Below are positions 6,125 to 6,667 of a DNA stretch of 6,667 nt, in pieces. The stretch lies in assembly GCA_021200895.1 (NCBI GenBank), contig JAJQFX010000094.1, positions 1 through 6,667 of the forward strand. The letters are read 5' to 3'. Within the stretch, counting starts at the first letter, position 1. Each line of letters starts with the position of its first letter. The translations under genes and the position numbers were made by a program. Under the pieces are notes generated by a model. It saw only the letters and a list, made by a program, of their open reading frames with translations. It searched no databases and was not told the origin of the DNA. Origin of the DNA: Clostridiales bacterium. GTDB lineage: Bacteria > Bacillota > Clostridia > Oscillospirales > Oscillospiraceae.

Positions 6125-6667
6125 CTAAGAAGATTCCATCTCTCCGGCGCGTTGCGTCACCTCTGCCCGCCCCGGCAGCCTGCCGCTGTGGTACAGCGCC
6201 CCGTACAGCCCCTCCGCAGGGCAGCCCTCCGGCACAGATACCCCCGGCACGGTCAGGGTGAAGCCCTCCGGTGCGGGCCGCTCCGCCCCCAGCAGCAGCA
6301 GCCCCTCCTCCGGCGCCGCCGGGGTAAAGCACAGCGTCACGTCCCCCGCCCCGGCCAGCACCGGAATGCCGCTCTCCCGCTGGAGGAGCAGCGCCACCCG
6401 CTCCCGCTCCGGCAGGCTCAGGGCCAGCGCCCGCACCTGGCCGGACAGCCGCTCCAGCGCTTCCCACACCTCTCTGGTGGTGCGGCTGGCCAGAACGCCC
6501 ACCGTGGCCTCTCCCCAGGGGATGCCCCTCCGGGTCAGTTCGGCCAGGGCCAGTTCCGCCGCCGCGCTCTGCCACAGGCTGCGGGTGGACACCAGGGGCG
6601 GCTCCGGCGTCACCGTTCCCGCCTCCGGCAGGTTCAGCGCGCAGCGCACCCCCGCCCGGCGCAGCAC
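6125..6667 (-). CDS. Uncharacterised protein, partial (runs off right edge)
   Basis: This minus-strand reading frame ends at the stop codon at 6125-6127 and stays open to the window edge, 180 residues from the end. The Met at the edge need not be the true start, so the N-terminus is probably missing. GC-rich codon use and amino-acid balance look like a real gene, unlike the glycine-rich frame beside it. I do not recognise the family. The visible part has an alternating strand-helix pattern: a hydrophobic strand (ATVGVLAS), an amphipathic helix (TREVWEALERLSGQV), a strand (RALALSL), a helix (ERERVALLLQRESG), then IPVLAG, VTLCFTP and EGLLLLGAERP. This resembles a Rossmann-like alpha/beta fold, but no nucleotide-binding motif is clear. 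No signal peptide or membrane segment is seen. It is convergent with the interrupted gene and separated from it by a hairpin. Confidence 0.75.
   Translation of the reverse strand: MLRRAGVRCALNLPEAGTVTPEPPLVSTRSLWQSAAAELALAELTRRGIPWGEATVGVLASRTTREVWEALERLSGQVRALALSLPERERVALLLQRESGIPVLAGAGDVTLCFTPAAPEEGLLLLGAERPAPEGFTLTVPGVSVPEGCPAEGLYGALYHSGRLPGRAEVTQRAGEMESS

Noticed and set aside
5955..6575. Minus-strand frame of 206 codons overlapping the last gene
   Set aside because: It is extremely Gly/Ala/Arg-rich, as expected for an off-frame reading of GC-rich coding DNA, and it runs through the intergenic hairpin.
1..6667. CRISPR array, tRNA, rRNA or defence system
   Set aside because: I saw no regularly spaced direct repeats, no cloverleaf, no rRNA-like sequence, and no nuclease, toxin or restriction domains.

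Overview
The window looks like the chromosome of a GC-rich, gut-type member of the Clostridia (Bacillota), most likely an Oscillospiraceae/Ruminococcaceae relative such as Flavonifractor, Lawsonibacter or Oscillibacter. This placement is an inference. It rests on the sigma factor, whose core is nearly identical in wording to Gram-positive SigA, on strong GGAGG ribosome binding sites, on the high-GC codon choice of dnaG and rpoD, and on the dnaG-rpoD pair. No rRNA gene or similar marker is present to confirm it.

Layout from left to right. Positions 1-474 hold no gene. They contain a nested inverted repeat (60-95), an A/T-rich box, a strong promoter (TTGACG, 17 bp, TG-extended CATAAT; 156-184) and a leader of about 285 nt with several mutually compatible or competing helices, ahead of mgtE. 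mgtE (475-1848, TTG start) encodes a complete magnesium transporter/channel and ends in an intrinsic terminator (1872-1911). After a 230-bp gap with a near-palindrome and a possible extended -10 promoter come dnaG (2079-3821, DNA primase) and rpoD/sigA (3818-5068, primary sigma factor). These two overlap by ATGA, and the pair ends in a second intrinsic terminator (5136-5171). It is a reduced form of the macromolecular-synthesis operon and shows no rpsU inside the window.

The most notable region is 5220-5995. A gene with its own promoter once encoded a two-transmembrane protein of 179 residues. It is split by a small transposable element of about 161 bp (MITE type) with 22-bp perfect terminal inverted repeats and a CTAG (or TA) target duplication. 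Removing the element and one CTAG copy rejoins the two halves in one uninterrupted frame. A 17-bp hairpin (6034-6070) separates this pseudogene from a convergent minus-strand gene (6125-6667) that runs off the right edge and that I do not recognise.

Functionally, dnaG and rpoD couple replication priming and housekeeping transcription. mgtE is a separate single-gene unit whose leader suggests RNA-level control, possibly by an RNA that is not the classical Mg2+ M-box. I see no CRISPR array, tRNA or rRNA, and no convincing multi-gene accessory or defence system.
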